NCBI GenBank assembly: GCA_001804865.1
Contig: MHBK01000043.1
Span: forward strand, 289-64,288
DNA length: 64,000 nucleotides
Source: Lentisphaerae bacterium GWF2_57_35
Lineage (GTDB): Bacteria > Verrucomicrobiota > Kiritimatiellia > CAIQIC01 > GWF2-57-35
Direction: 5' to 3'
Every line of letters starts with the position of its first letter. The first letter of the stretch is position 1. Both the position numbers and the translations under genes were made by a program. The notes below the pieces were generated by a model. It was given only the letters and a program-made list of their open reading frames with translations. It did no database searches and was not told the DNA's origin. Shown in pieces: positions 33,913 to 41,919 of this stretch.

Positions 33913-34173
33913 ATGAACAAGAGGCAAGACATTCAGTATACCCTCCGAAGCATCCCGCCGCGCATCGATAGGGTGCTGCGGGAGAGTTCCGTCAAGGAGC
34001 AGAAAAGTCTGAATGAATTGGCCATCGCTGCTTTGGCCAAGGGACTGGGAATTGCGGAGGAAGAGGTTCGGTATCACGATTTGGACGATCTGGCGGGAAC
34101 CTGGGTCGAGGATCCCAAGTTTGACAAGGCCCTCAAGGACATGGATAAGATCGATCCGGAGTTGTGGAAGTGA
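33913..34173 (+). CDS. VapB-like antitoxin
   Basis: An 86-residue protein with an N-terminal part that fits a ribbon-helix-helix type DNA-binding domain (QYTLRSIPPRIDRVLRESSVKEQKSLNELAIAALAKGLGI) and an acidic C-terminal tail (VEDPKFDKALKDMDKIDPELW) of the kind that wraps into a PIN-domain toxin. Its stop overlaps the start of the PIN protein. Pairs of this form usually repress their own promoter. ATG 33913 is favoured because the longer frame to 33859 lacks similarity and a ribosome site. Confidence 0.78.
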   Translation: MNKRQDIQYTLRSIPPRIDRVLRESSVKEQKSLNELAIAALAKGLGIAEEEVRYHDLDDLAGTWVEDPKFDKALKDMDKIDPELWK

Positions 34174-34556
34174 AAGTCTTGATTGATACCAACCGGTATC
34201 GCGATTTCTGCTCTGCCGATCGGCAGACCGTGGATTGGTTCCAACGCGCCGAGGAAATTTGCCTCCCTTTTGTCTGTCTGGCCGAGTTGCGCGCCGGATT
34301 CCTGTGCGGAACAAAGGCCCGGAGCAACGAGAGCGTGTTGACGCGGTTCTTGAATCGCAGCCGCGTCCGGGTGCTTTATCCCGACGAGCACACAACTCAC
34401 CATTATGCTCATATCTTTCATCAATTGCGCGTACAGGGAACGCCGATTCCCACCAACGACATATGGATTGCCGCCCTGGCCGTGCAACACGATCTTTATC
34501 TCCTGTCGCGCGATCGACACTTCGATCGCCTGCCGCAGATTCCGCGCTTGAATTGA
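34170..34556 (+). CDS. VapC-like PIN-domain ribonuclease toxin
   Basis: A 128-residue PIN protein. The acidic active-site set is visible: Asp in VLIDTNRY, Glu in VCLAELRAGF, Asp in IPTNDIWIAALA and Asp in LLSRDRHFD. PIN toxins cut RNA (often tRNA or rRNA) with Mg2+ and are held in check by the partner antitoxin. The GTG start at 34170 overlaps the antitoxin stop, giving translational coupling. An in-frame TTG six bases upstream is possible but less likely. Confidence 0.85.
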   Translation: MKVLIDTNRYRDFCSADRQTVDWFQRAEEICLPFVCLAELRAGFLCGTKARSNESVLTRFLNRSRVRVLYPDEHTTHHYAHIFHQLRVQGTPIPTNDIWIAALAVQHDLYLLSRDRHFDRLPQIPRLN

Positions 34557-34676
34557 TGTTTGAGCAATCTGCATGCGATCCTTCGCGGCTATCTCAAGAG
34601 AGCGGACATTTATATGCCGCGAATCATTGCGACGGCTTCCAAAATTGCAAATTGGCAATCGCAAATTGCAAATTCT

Positions 34677-35576
34677 TCAAGTCCACTTGGGGCAGACTTT
34701 GAGGTAGGGACAGCGTCGGCAGGGGGCGTCGTCTTCGGTGGTGTCGAAGTTGTCTTCGGCGGCGGTGTTGGTTTCCGGGTCGTCGAGGGGGAATTGCATC
34801 TCGTCGGCGGAGTCGTGAATGTATTCCTTGGCAAAATTTAGGGCGTCCTCATCCACGGCGTGCCGATGTTCCTCGCCGGTGGACAGCTCGACGTCGACGA
34901 GCTGGATTTTTTCGAGGGATACGTTCCACTTTGAGGCAGCGTATAAAACCCGGCCGGCGGATTCGATATCGTCGAGCTGAAGCGGCGATTCCATGCGCCA
35001 GTGGACCAGTTCGATGCGATCGTCGCGACGGAACGCAAAGCCGGGCCGGACGCGGACGGGCAGCCCGTCGAGGATGAATTCGACCCCCTTGGGCGATTCA
35101 AGCCGGGCTTCAGGGGGCAGGGCCAGAATCCACTTCAGGGTTTCCGATTCGAGAAAACGCCGGACGGCGTCTTCGGCGCGGTCTGCGTTTTCCTTCCAAA
35201 TATGATCCGGGACTTTGAGTTGGTATTCGTGCTCGAAAAGGCCTTTCGACGCGTTGCCCGCCTGACGGTAGAGGCCGTTCCGGGAATCGCGGAAGTCGGC
35301 GCGCATGGCGGTCAGCAGTTCCTGGACGAGAATGTCGGCAGCCGGAGGGGGATTGCCGGATTCCAACACGGCGCGGATGATCCGTTGGACCTGTTCGTTA
35401 GCCCAATCCTGGCGGTGGTTAAGACGATGCAGGATCGCAATTTCTTTGTCGCGTGGACCGCCCGTCTGAGGGGATAATCCCGCATAATATCTAAAAAAAT
35501 ACTGCCGCAAGCAGGTTTTGAACGTAAAATCCCGCTCCCGCGACCAAAAAAACCGTGTTTTTGCGTCTTTTTCCAT
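34677..35576 (-). CDS. PD-(D/E)xK nuclease-like protein with Cas4/AddB-type iron-sulfur cysteines
   Basis: A 299-residue protein. An early FKTCLRQYFFRYYAG with Cys22 and a C-terminal C286-x2-C289-x5-C295 give the four-cysteine layout of Cas4 and AddB nucleases, where they bind a 4Fe-4S cluster. The middle region looks like the RecB/PD-(D/E)xK fold, but where a 'G-x-x-D ... D/E-x-K' site is expected the text reads PVRVRPGFAFRRDDRIELVHWRM, with no clear Asp and Glu/Lys pair. It may be a non-catalytic relative, or the catalytic residues may be placed elsewhere. No CRISPR array or cas gene is in view. The C-terminal ~45 residues before the Cys motif are very acidic. Confidence 0.6.
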   Translation of the reverse strand: MEKDAKTRFFWSRERDFTFKTCLRQYFFRYYAGLSPQTGGPRDKEIAILHRLNHRQDWANEQVQRIIRAVLESGNPPPAADILVQELLTAMRADFRDSRNGLYRQAGNASKGLFEHEYQLKVPDHIWKENADRAEDAVRRFLESETLKWILALPPEARLESPKGVEFILDGLPVRVRPGFAFRRDDRIELVHWRMESPLQLDDIESAGRVLYAASKWNVSLEKIQLVDVELSTGEEHRHAVDEDALNFAKEYIHDSADEMQFPLDDPETNTAAEDNFDTTEDDAPCRRCPYLKVCPKWT

Positions 35577-35688
35577 TTTGCAGTGCCTTCCCGTATCGAG
35601 CTATAGTAATAAACATCTGGAATTGCACATCTTTTTGTGTATTGTTTCAGTTCTTTTCACGGAAAACAGCTAATTAACAGTTCAATTT

Positions 35689-38679
35689 ATGTCATTTCGA
35701 ATAGAAATTGGTTTAAAACGCGGCGTTCGCGATCCCCGGGGCGATGGAGTCGTATCCAAGGCGCGCAGTTTTCTGCGGCTGCCGGTGGGTTCCTGCCGCA
35801 CACGGGACGTGTACAAGGTGGACCTCGATTTGCCGGCGCGCGATCAGCGGAAGGTGCAGAAGGCTTTTGCCGACCCTGTCATTGCCCGTTCGGCACTGGG
35901 ACGGTTGCCGGCGGCATCCTTTGCCTGGATGATCGAAGTGGGGTTCAAACCCGGCGTGACGGATAATGTCGGCCGCACCGCCCAAGTGGTGGTGGCCGAT
36001 GTACTCGACCGGGAGCTGGGCGTTCACGAAGGGGTTTATACCTCGGTTCAATATTTTCTGACTGGACACGAGTTGACCCGCGAGGATGCTTCCCGGCTGG
36101 GCCGCGACCTGCTCGCCAACGAGTTGATTCAGACGATTCGCGTGTTCTCCCCGGAAGAATGGGCGGTCGAGCCGGTGGACAATACGGTTCCGGTGATCCG
36201 CGAGAAGACCGAGCCAGTAGTCAAAACGATGGACCTGAGCGGCTCCGACGAAGCCTTGATGAAGATCAGCCGCGACGGCATTCTTTCCCTGAGCTTGGAG
36301 GAAATGCACGCGATCCGCGATTATTTCCGCAGTCCGGAAGTGCAGAAGGCCCGGTCGGAATCGGGCTTGGGAAGCCAGCCGACCGATGTCGAACTCGAAT
36401 GCCTGGCGCAAACCTGGTCGGAACACTGCAAGCACAAGATTTTTTCCGGCATCATCCGCTATGTGGACGAGAACGGCCGCGAGGAAACCATCGACTCGCT
36501 CTTCAAAACATTCATTCGCGGCTCAACCGAAGAGATTACGAAAAAGATCGATTGGCTGGTCTCGGTGTTCAGCGACAATGCCGGAGTTATCAAGTTTAAC
36601 GAGCACTACAACATTTCCTACAAGGTCGAAACGCACAACAGCCCGTCGGCTTTGGATCCGTACGGCGGAGCCATTACCGGAATCGTCGGGGTGAACCGCG
36701 ATCCGATGGGCACGGGCATGGGGTGCGAGCTGGTCTGCAACAGTTGGGGTTACTGCCTGGGCTCTCCGTTCTACGACGGGCACTTGCCCGAGGGCTTGAT
36801 GCATCCTCGCCGCATCCGCGACGGCGTGCATCACGGCGTCATCGATGGCGGCAATCAGAGCGGCATTCCCTGGGTACGGGGATTCGAACGCTTCGACGAC
36901 CGGTTCATCGGGAAGCCGCTGGTTTATTGCGGCACCGTCGGTCGTATTCCACGCCTGCTTCAGGATCGGCCCTCGGAACGCAAGGAAATCATGCCTGGCG
37001 ATGCCATCGTCATGTGCGGCGGCCGCATCGGCAAGGACGGCATTCACGGCGCCACTTTTTCGTCCGAAGAGCTTCGGCAGGAATCGCCGGCGCAAGCCGT
37101 ACAGATCGGCGACCCGATCACGCAACGGAAGATGTACGAATTTTTGATGGAAGCGCGCGATCTGGGGCTGTTTCGCGCCATTACCGACAACGGCGCCGGC
37201 GGCTTGAGTTCCTCTCTCGGCGAGATGAGCCGGTTGAGCGGCGGAGCGGATTTAGATCTGACTCATGCGCCGCTGAAATACGATGGCCTCCAGCCTTGGG
37301 AAATCCTGCTTTCGGAGGCCCAGGAACGGATGTCGTTGGCGGTTTTTCCAGAAAAACTCGACGAATTTATGGCCTTGGCCAAACGGCGGGATGTCGAAGC
37401 CGTGGCGCTGGGCCAATTTACGGATTCCGGCGCTTTTGTCGTCCGCTATGCCGGAAAAATCGTGGCTCGCATCGACATGGAATTTCTCCATGAAGGTTGC
37501 CCCCGATTGCACATGGAAGCGCGTTGGACGCCTCCGCAGATTGCCGCGCCGAAGCGGCCTCGTCGCGGCGACCGCACGCGGGTTCTCGAGAAAATTCTGG
37601 GCAGTTTAAATGCCTGCTCCAAGGAATACAAATCGCGGATTTACGACGGCGAAGTGAAGGGCTTGAGCGTTGTGAAGCCGTTTGTCGGCGTGTTTAGCGA
37701 CGCCCCGAGCGATGCCACGATCATGCGCGTCGAACACGGGACCCACGAAGGCATTGTTCTTGCGGAAGGGATTAATCCCTTTTTCTCCGACCTCGACACC
37801 TATCACATGATGGCCAGCGTAATCGACGAGGCGGTTCGACGCATTATCAGCGTCGGCGGAAAGCTTGGGCAGATGGCGGGCTTGGACAATTTCTGCTGGC
37901 CCGATCCCGTTCTGTCCGAGAAAACCCCGGACGGCCTGTACAAAATGGCCCAGTTGGTGCGGGCCAACAAAGCCTTGTATGACCTGACGGTCGCTTACGG
38001 CGTTCCCGCCATTTCCGGCAAGGACAGCATGAAAAACGATTCCGTCCGCGGAGGGCGAAAGATTTCCATTCCGCCGACGGTGCTGTTCTCCACGATCGCC
38101 AAGATGGACGATGTCCGCAAGGCCGTGACGATGGATTTCAAGAAGCCAGGCGATGTGGTGTATGTCATCGGCCTGACCCGCGACGAAATGGGCGCTTCGG
38201 AGTATTACCGCCTGCTCGCCGCAGGACAGGGGAATGCGGCGGACTACGGAGGCGCGGCGCCCCAAGTCGATGCCGAAAAGGCCAAAGCCTTGTATGAAAC
38301 CATGTCCAAAGCCACGGATGCCGGACTCCTTCGGTCTTCGCATACGCCCACGCTCGGAGGCTTGGCGGCCGCGTTTGCGCTGGCGGCCATGGGCGGAAAC
38401 CTGGGAGCGGAAATTCGCCTGGCGGATGTCCCGGCCGATGCGGGCCTGAGCGACGATGAGCTGCTCTTCTCGGAATCCAACAGCCGGTTTGTAGTAACCT
38501 GCGCCCCAGAGAAAGCCGGCGAATTGGAAGCCCTGTTCCAAGGGCGGCCTTGCGCCCGTGTAGGGAGCGTGGCGCAGGAGCCTCGACTGAAAGTACATGG
38601 GCTCCAAGGTACAACCGTGTTGAATGGCGATATCGCCGATTTGCGCAAGGCATTCAAGAAAACGCTTTATGGAATTTAA
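35689..38679 (+). CDS. purL: Phosphoribosylformylglycinamidine synthase PurL with N-terminal PurS-like repeats
   Basis: A 996-residue enzyme of purine synthesis that turns FGAR into FGAM with glutamine-derived ammonia. The N-terminal ~165 residues hold two PurS-like units (FRIEIGLKRGVRDPRGDGV and MIEVGFKPGVTDNVGRTAQ), the small subunit that in many bacteria is separate. The large PurL part follows: AQTWSEHCKHKIF, YKVETHNSPSALDPYGGA, GVNRDPMGTGMG, and PAISGKDSMKND. The glutaminase domain is not attached but encoded as purQ three bases after the stop. The gene is divergent from the Cas4-like gene, and the 112-base gap holds no recognised purine riboswitch. Confidence 0.93.
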   Translation: MSFRIEIGLKRGVRDPRGDGVVSKARSFLRLPVGSCRTRDVYKVDLDLPARDQRKVQKAFADPVIARSALGRLPAASFAWMIEVGFKPGVTDNVGRTAQVVVADVLDRELGVHEGVYTSVQYFLTGHELTREDASRLGRDLLANELIQTIRVFSPEEWAVEPVDNTVPVIREKTEPVVKTMDLSGSDEALMKISRDGILSLSLEEMHAIRDYFRSPEVQKARSESGLGSQPTDVELECLAQTWSEHCKHKIFSGIIRYVDENGREETIDSLFKTFIRGSTEEITKKIDWLVSVFSDNAGVIKFNEHYNISYKVETHNSPSALDPYGGAITGIVGVNRDPMGTGMGCELVCNSWGYCLGSPFYDGHLPEGLMHPRRIRDGVHHGVIDGGNQSGIPWVRGFERFDDRFIGKPLVYCGTVGRIPRLLQDRPSERKEIMPGDAIVMCGGRIGKDGIHGATFSSEELRQESPAQAVQIGDPITQRKMYEFLMEARDLGLFRAITDNGAGGLSSSLGEMSRLSGGADLDLTHAPLKYDGLQPWEILLSEAQERMSLAVFPEKLDEFMALAKRRDVEAVALGQFTDSGAFVVRYAGKIVARIDMEFLHEGCPRLHMEARWTPPQIAAPKRPRRGDRTRVLEKILGSLNACSKEYKSRIYDGEVKGLSVVKPFVGVFSDAPSDATIMRVEHGTHEGIVLAEGINPFFSDLDTYHMMASVIDEAVRRIISVGGKLGQMAGLDNFCWPDPVLSEKTPDGLYKMAQLVRANKALYDLTVAYGVPAISGKDSMKNDSVRGGRKISIPPTVLFSTIAKMDDVRKAVTMDFKKPGDVVYVIGLTRDEMGASEYYRLLAAGQGNAADYGGAAPQVDAEKAKALYETMSKATDAGLLRSSHTPTLGGLAAAFALAAMGGNLGAEIRLADVPADAGLSDDELLFSESNSRFVVTCAPEKAGELEALFQGRPCARVGSVAQEPRLKVHGLQGTTVLNGDIADLRKAFKKTLYGI

Positions 38680-38682
38680 GTT

Positions 38683-39492
38683 ATGACGGCTAAAACGGTA
38701 TCGGTGTTAATTATTACAGGCTATGGGTTGAACTGCGAGGCGGAGTCCCGGCATGCCTGGGAACTGGCGGGCGCCAATGTACAGTTCATTCATTTGAACG
38801 ATCTGCTGGCGGAACCGGCGAGGCTTCACGGATTCCAGGCTCTGATGTTTATCGGCGGCTTTTCCTACGGCGATCACCTGAGTTCGGGCCATGTCTTTGC
38901 CGTTCGCGTCCGGCATCGCATGAGCGAGGAGCTTCGGCGGTTCATCGACGAGGGCAAGCTGATTCTGGGGGTCTGCAATGGCTTTCAAATCATGGTCAAG
39001 CTGGGTTTGCTCCCAGGATTCGATAAGGATTATTTCACCCAAAAAGTTTCCTTGATGCAGAACGATTGCGGTTCCTTTCAGAATTTCTGGGTAAAACTGC
39101 GATTTGAGGCTTCGTCTCCCTGCGTGTTTACGCAAGGGCTGGATTTCATGCCCATGCCCGTTCGACACGGGGAGGGAAAAATATTTGCCTTAGATAAGGG
39201 GCTCGTTGAACGACTGGAAGCGGAAGGTTGCGTGGCGTGTCGCTATGCCGATCCTGTTTCGGGCGAATCGACGATGGCGTTTCCTCATAATCCCAACGGT
39301 TCATTGAATGCCATTGCCGGCTTATGCGATCCTTCCGGCCGCATTTTTGGTTTGATGCCTCATCCTGAAGCGTATTTGTACCCCGAAAATCATCCCCAAT
39401 GGCAAGTCCAACGCTTGGACGGAACTATTCCTGAACGAGGCTTGGGCTTGAAGCTGTTTCAGAATGCCGTGAACTATTTGCAGAATGCCTGA
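38683..39492 (+). CDS. purQ: Phosphoribosylformylglycinamidine synthase glutaminase subunit PurQ
   Basis: A 269-residue class I glutamine amidotransferase. The nucleophile is Cys98 in GVCNGFQIMVKLGLLPG, and the His/Glu pair lies in GLMPHPEAYL. FIGGFSYGDHLSSGHVFA is the usual PurQ oxyanion and interface segment. It supplies ammonia to PurL, whose stop is three bases upstream. It is longer than PurQ of Bacillus (~227), agreeing with the form found with PurSL fusions. Confidence 0.92.
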   Translation: MTAKTVSVLIITGYGLNCEAESRHAWELAGANVQFIHLNDLLAEPARLHGFQALMFIGGFSYGDHLSSGHVFAVRVRHRMSEELRRFIDEGKLILGVCNGFQIMVKLGLLPGFDKDYFTQKVSLMQNDCGSFQNFWVKLRFEASSPCVFTQGLDFMPMPVRHGEGKIFALDKGLVERLEAEGCVACRYADPVSGESTMAFPHNPNGSLNAIAGLCDPSGRIFGLMPHPEAYLYPENHPQWQVQRLDGTIPERGLGLKLFQNAVNYLQNA

Positions 39493-39513
39493 CCGCGTTG
39501 AACAAAGCGGCCC

Positions 39514-40662
39514 TCATCTACCCGATAGCGACCGAAAATCCTTGGGAGGGGACTGCAACGAATTGAATTGCCCCAACGGTTGCGATGAAAGAGGCATTTG
39601 ACCAGACAAAGATCCCGATGCCTTGCGCGTATCCGTCATGAAGGAGCTGCCCAAATCGCTGGATACCGGACGGAACGCCGAATCCTGGTTTTTAAATATC
39701 GAGCTTCCTGAGCCAGTAAAAGGGGAACTGGCGGATAAGGTTTTAGACAGCTCTGGTTTGCCTGAGAGACTTAATGAGCCCGGCATTGAAAATGCCGATC
39801 CCTTGGTTGACGCCGATATGTCCTTTAAAATAGTGGCTGTTTGAGTTAACCCCGCCGGTGCTTCCGTTTGCCGGCTGCGGGTTCGCTCCAGTCCCCACGC
39901 CGCATCTGTTCCCGACCCGCGATCCAGCATTTCATTTTTCGGCTGAGCGCTAAACGACCGCGAGTCGGCGGGACGCATCCTTTCGACCGGAAGGCGGGCT
40001 GCGGGCGACTTATTGTTATCCATCGGATTTCTTCCTGCTAGCAAACTGTCCGGCGAATCGTCCAGGGGGCTTGTAAGGAGCGGTCGAGATTGAACGGGTT
40101 CGAAGGCGCTTGACTGGAGCGGGGAGGGTTTTGCCGGTTGTTCCCGATCCGGTTTTTGCAGCGTCAGTTTAGATGGGCTGTCATCGGATGAGGTCAGCGG
40201 TCGTTCCATTTCTTCTTCGTCGTCTTGCCTCGTTTGATTTCTTTGCTGCTGGAGTTCTTTAAGATCGTCCGCCAGCCATCCCCAGCCGGACGGCTTCACG
40301 TCCGGCGATTTTTCGTCTTTGTCGCTGCCGGCTGGGGTGAGCCAGTTTTTGCTTTTTGCTTTTTTATCCGGTATGTAAGGCGTGGCCCGAATAGGAGAGA
40401 TCAGAGAGGCTGGGTTGGCCGTTCCTTGCGCTTCCGGCAATGAAAAAAAGGAATCCTTAAAATAGGAAGAGGGCGATGTTTCTTCACCGGATTGAGTTGA
40501 AATTTCTTCGCCCAAAGCAACTTCATGCATTTGCACTCGACTATCATAGGCGTGGGCGCCCGCTGAGTTGTCTGCTGCCGAAGCAATCTGCAAACCAGAA
40601 AAAAACAACAGCCATACGCTGCCCTGTGCGTACCATTTGATTCTTGCGACATGTCTATTCAT
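39514..40662 (-). CDS. Secreted Ser/Pro-rich low-complexity protein, function unknown
   Basis: A 382-residue protein with a signal peptide (WLLFFSGLQIASAADNS) and an otherwise disordered-looking chain rich in Ser, Pro, Asp and Lys. The middle has an acidic/Gln stretch (LKELQQQRNQTRQDDEEEMERP), and the C-terminal ~150 residues are Ser/Gly-rich with repeated SxSG, SSxF and PLSSQPLG-like steps. No enzyme motif is seen. It may be a periplasmic or surface scaffold. It runs towards purQ, with only 21 bases between the two stops, and away from the polysaccharide region. The ATG at 40662 gives the signal peptide; an upstream in-frame start at 40680 adds six residues. Confidence 0.65.
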   Translation of the reverse strand: MNRHVARIKWYAQGSVWLLFFSGLQIASAADNSAGAHAYDSRVQMHEVALGEEISTQSGEETSPSSYFKDSFFSLPEAQGTANPASLISPIRATPYIPDKKAKSKNWLTPAGSDKDEKSPDVKPSGWGWLADDLKELQQQRNQTRQDDEEEMERPLTSSDDSPSKLTLQKPDREQPAKPSPLQSSAFEPVQSRPLLTSPLDDSPDSLLAGRNPMDNNKSPAARLPVERMRPADSRSFSAQPKNEMLDRGSGTDAAWGLERTRSRQTEAPAGLTQTATILKDISASTKGSAFSMPGSLSLSGKPELSKTLSASSPFTGSGSSIFKNQDSAFRPVSSDLGSSFMTDTRKASGSLSGQMPLSSQPLGQFNSLQSPPKDFRSLSGR

Positions 40663-40742
40663 TGCTTGAGATCTTACCACGACGCCTGAAAATCGTCAAA
40701 ACGTCAGCGGCATTTCGACGTTTGCCGGTAGATCTACATTTT

Positions 40743-40783
40743 GGAGGGTTGCGCTCCGCGTGGCAGGCAGAGCGGAACCCTCC
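40743..40783. repeat. Hairpin repeat GGAGGGTTGCGCTC ... GAGCGGAACCCTCC
   Basis: Two 14-base arms with a single mismatch around a 13-base loop. It is GC-rich with no T-run after it on the + strand; on the minus strand it precedes the Ser/Pro-rich gene. It looks like another dispersed hairpin, but no second copy is in this window. Confidence 0.5.
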
Positions 40784-40874
40784 ATAAATCATGTACTTGG
40801 ATTGCTCGAATGTGTGCCGAACCCGTTTTTGCGATCCAACAAATTGCAGTGCACATAAAAAGACCGTGCTACAA

Positions 40875-41021
40875 GGGGTGCATCCGGACAGCCGCCGTTT
40901 TCCATGGAAATACAGGTAGGAGACGCGACTCCGTTCGCGTCCGAAGAGGCGGCCAGCGGAGTGGCCGCCCTACCCACGACGAAGAGCCCCTCTCGCTTTT
41001 GCGGCTGTCCGGATGCCCCCC
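40875..41021. mobile_element. 147-base MITE-like element with 21-base terminal inverted repeats
   Basis: The left end GGGGTGCATCCGGACAGCCG+C and the right end GCGGCTGTCCGGATGCCCCC+C are inverted copies with one mismatch in 21. Inside are a hairpin GACGCGA...TCGCGTC and the 40-base repeat also found at 12656. A solo end copy is at 19356. It codes for nothing. These are the marks of a small non-autonomous element or palindromic repeat cluster. No clear target-site duplication was seen (ACAA before, GCAA after). Confidence 0.6.
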
Positions 41022-41046
41022 CTGCAAGAATAACATCATTTTACTG

Positions 41047-41076
41047 TTGACGGTTTTTACCCGATTGGGTTAATAA
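41047..41076 (+). promoter_or_regulatory. Probable promoter of the polysaccharide assembly operon
   Basis: TTGACG (41047-41052), 18 bases, TAATAA (41071-41076). It is the first promoter-like match before the secreted Lys/Ala-rich gene at 41175. The ~100-base leader after it contains two small hairpins (ATTGGG...CCCAAT, 41064-41086, overlapping the -10, and CGGAC-CATGT-GTCCG, 41141-41155, just before the ribosome site), which could affect expression. Confidence 0.45.
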
Positions 41077-41174
41077 ATAGCCCAATAGGTTTGTAGGTCT
41101 TCTTAACGGGTATCAGATAACACGTACAGTGAAATCTCTTCGGACCATGTGTCCGCGGGGTGGAGGTATCAAGT

Positions 41175-41873
41175 ATGAAGAGAGTTGGACTGTTTGTAGT
41201 AACTTCCGTTTTGTTGGGTGCATGGATTCTTCCTGGGGCGAGTTTCGCTGCCGAGAAGAAGGCCGAACCTGCCAAAGTTAAAAAAGAAACGGCTGTCAAG
41301 GCTCCTGAAGCCAAGACCGCCGAAAAAACCGCGCCTGTCACGGCTAAAGCCGACGCAGAGAAAAAAGCAACGACCCCTGTCAAACAGGTTTCGCAAGCCG
41401 AATTGGCGCAGTTGCTGGTGAATGTTCTGGGCCTAGCCCGATTCATTCCCGCTTCCCCCAGCGCTGAACAATGCTTTGGCGTTTTGATGGCTAACAGTAT
41501 TGTTCCAGCCGAAGGTTGGGTGGCCGACAAGGTCGTGACCAAGGCGGATCTGGCCCGGATCATTGTTCAGTCCATGAAGAGGCAATCGGAAGTTAAGAAT
41601 CCTGACGATCCCAAGTCTTGGATCGATTATCTGAAGTCCATCGGCGTTCCCATCGATACGATCGGCCAGGCGGTTGATAATGTGAATCCTTTGGCTGAGC
41701 CCGTGGCTCCTAATGTAGTGACCTCCTCGTCAGACCCCATGGCCAAACGGCATAAGTTTAATACCATTGACGAAACACAATATGGCGTCGATATGCTGTC
41801 TGTGGCCCGGGTCTTTAGTCAGTTGGAATTGGATGCGGGCGAATTTCGTCCGTTGCCCATTACCCAGGATTAA
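41175..41873 (+). CDS. Secreted Lys/Ala-rich protein with SLH-like segment, polysaccharide locus
   Basis: A 232-residue protein with a signal peptide (VVTSVLLGAWILPGASFAAE), then a ~50-residue Lys/Ala/Pro/Glu-rich linker (EKKAEPAKVKKETAVKAPEA), then a helical domain (about 73-145) in which QAELAQLLVNVLGL, LMANSIVPAEGW and VTKADLARIIVQSM resemble an S-layer-homology arrangement that binds cell-wall polymer. The C-terminal part has no known motif. It stands first in the polysaccharide gene series and may tether or organise the machinery; that role is inferred. A GGAGG ribosome site precedes the ATG. Confidence 0.6.
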   Translation: MKRVGLFVVTSVLLGAWILPGASFAAEKKAEPAKVKKETAVKAPEAKTAEKTAPVTAKADAEKKATTPVKQVSQAELAQLLVNVLGLARFIPASPSAEQCFGVLMANSIVPAEGWVADKVVTKADLARIIVQSMKRQSEVKNPDDPKSWIDYLKSIGVPIDTIGQAVDNVNPLAEPVAPNVVTSSSDPMAKRHKFNTIDETQYGVDMLSVARVFSQLELDAGEFRPLPITQD

Positions 41874-41919
41874 CGATTAACAAATAATGCGCAGTCAGAA
41901 TGAATCGAGGAGGAGACTT

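Larger units (their letters stand above)
40663..41046. other. Intergenic region with a hairpin and a MITE-like element
   Basis: This gap between the divergent Ser/Pro-rich gene and the polysaccharide genes has no credible coding sequence. It contains a long hairpin at 40743-40783 and the 147-base repeat element at 40875-41021. The open frames here come from the repeats. Confidence 0.65.

Noticed and set aside
34677..35576. True Cas4 of a CRISPR system
   Set aside because: No array, cas1 or cas2 is present, and the catalytic signature is not visible.
35577..35688. Purine riboswitch before purL
   Set aside because: No purine aptamer core (UAUA...GUCUAC-type junction) is visible in the 112-base leader.
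41047..41174. Cyclic di-GMP (GEMM) riboswitch before the polysaccharide operon
   Set aside because: Two small hairpins are present, but the conserved GEMM core sequences are missing.
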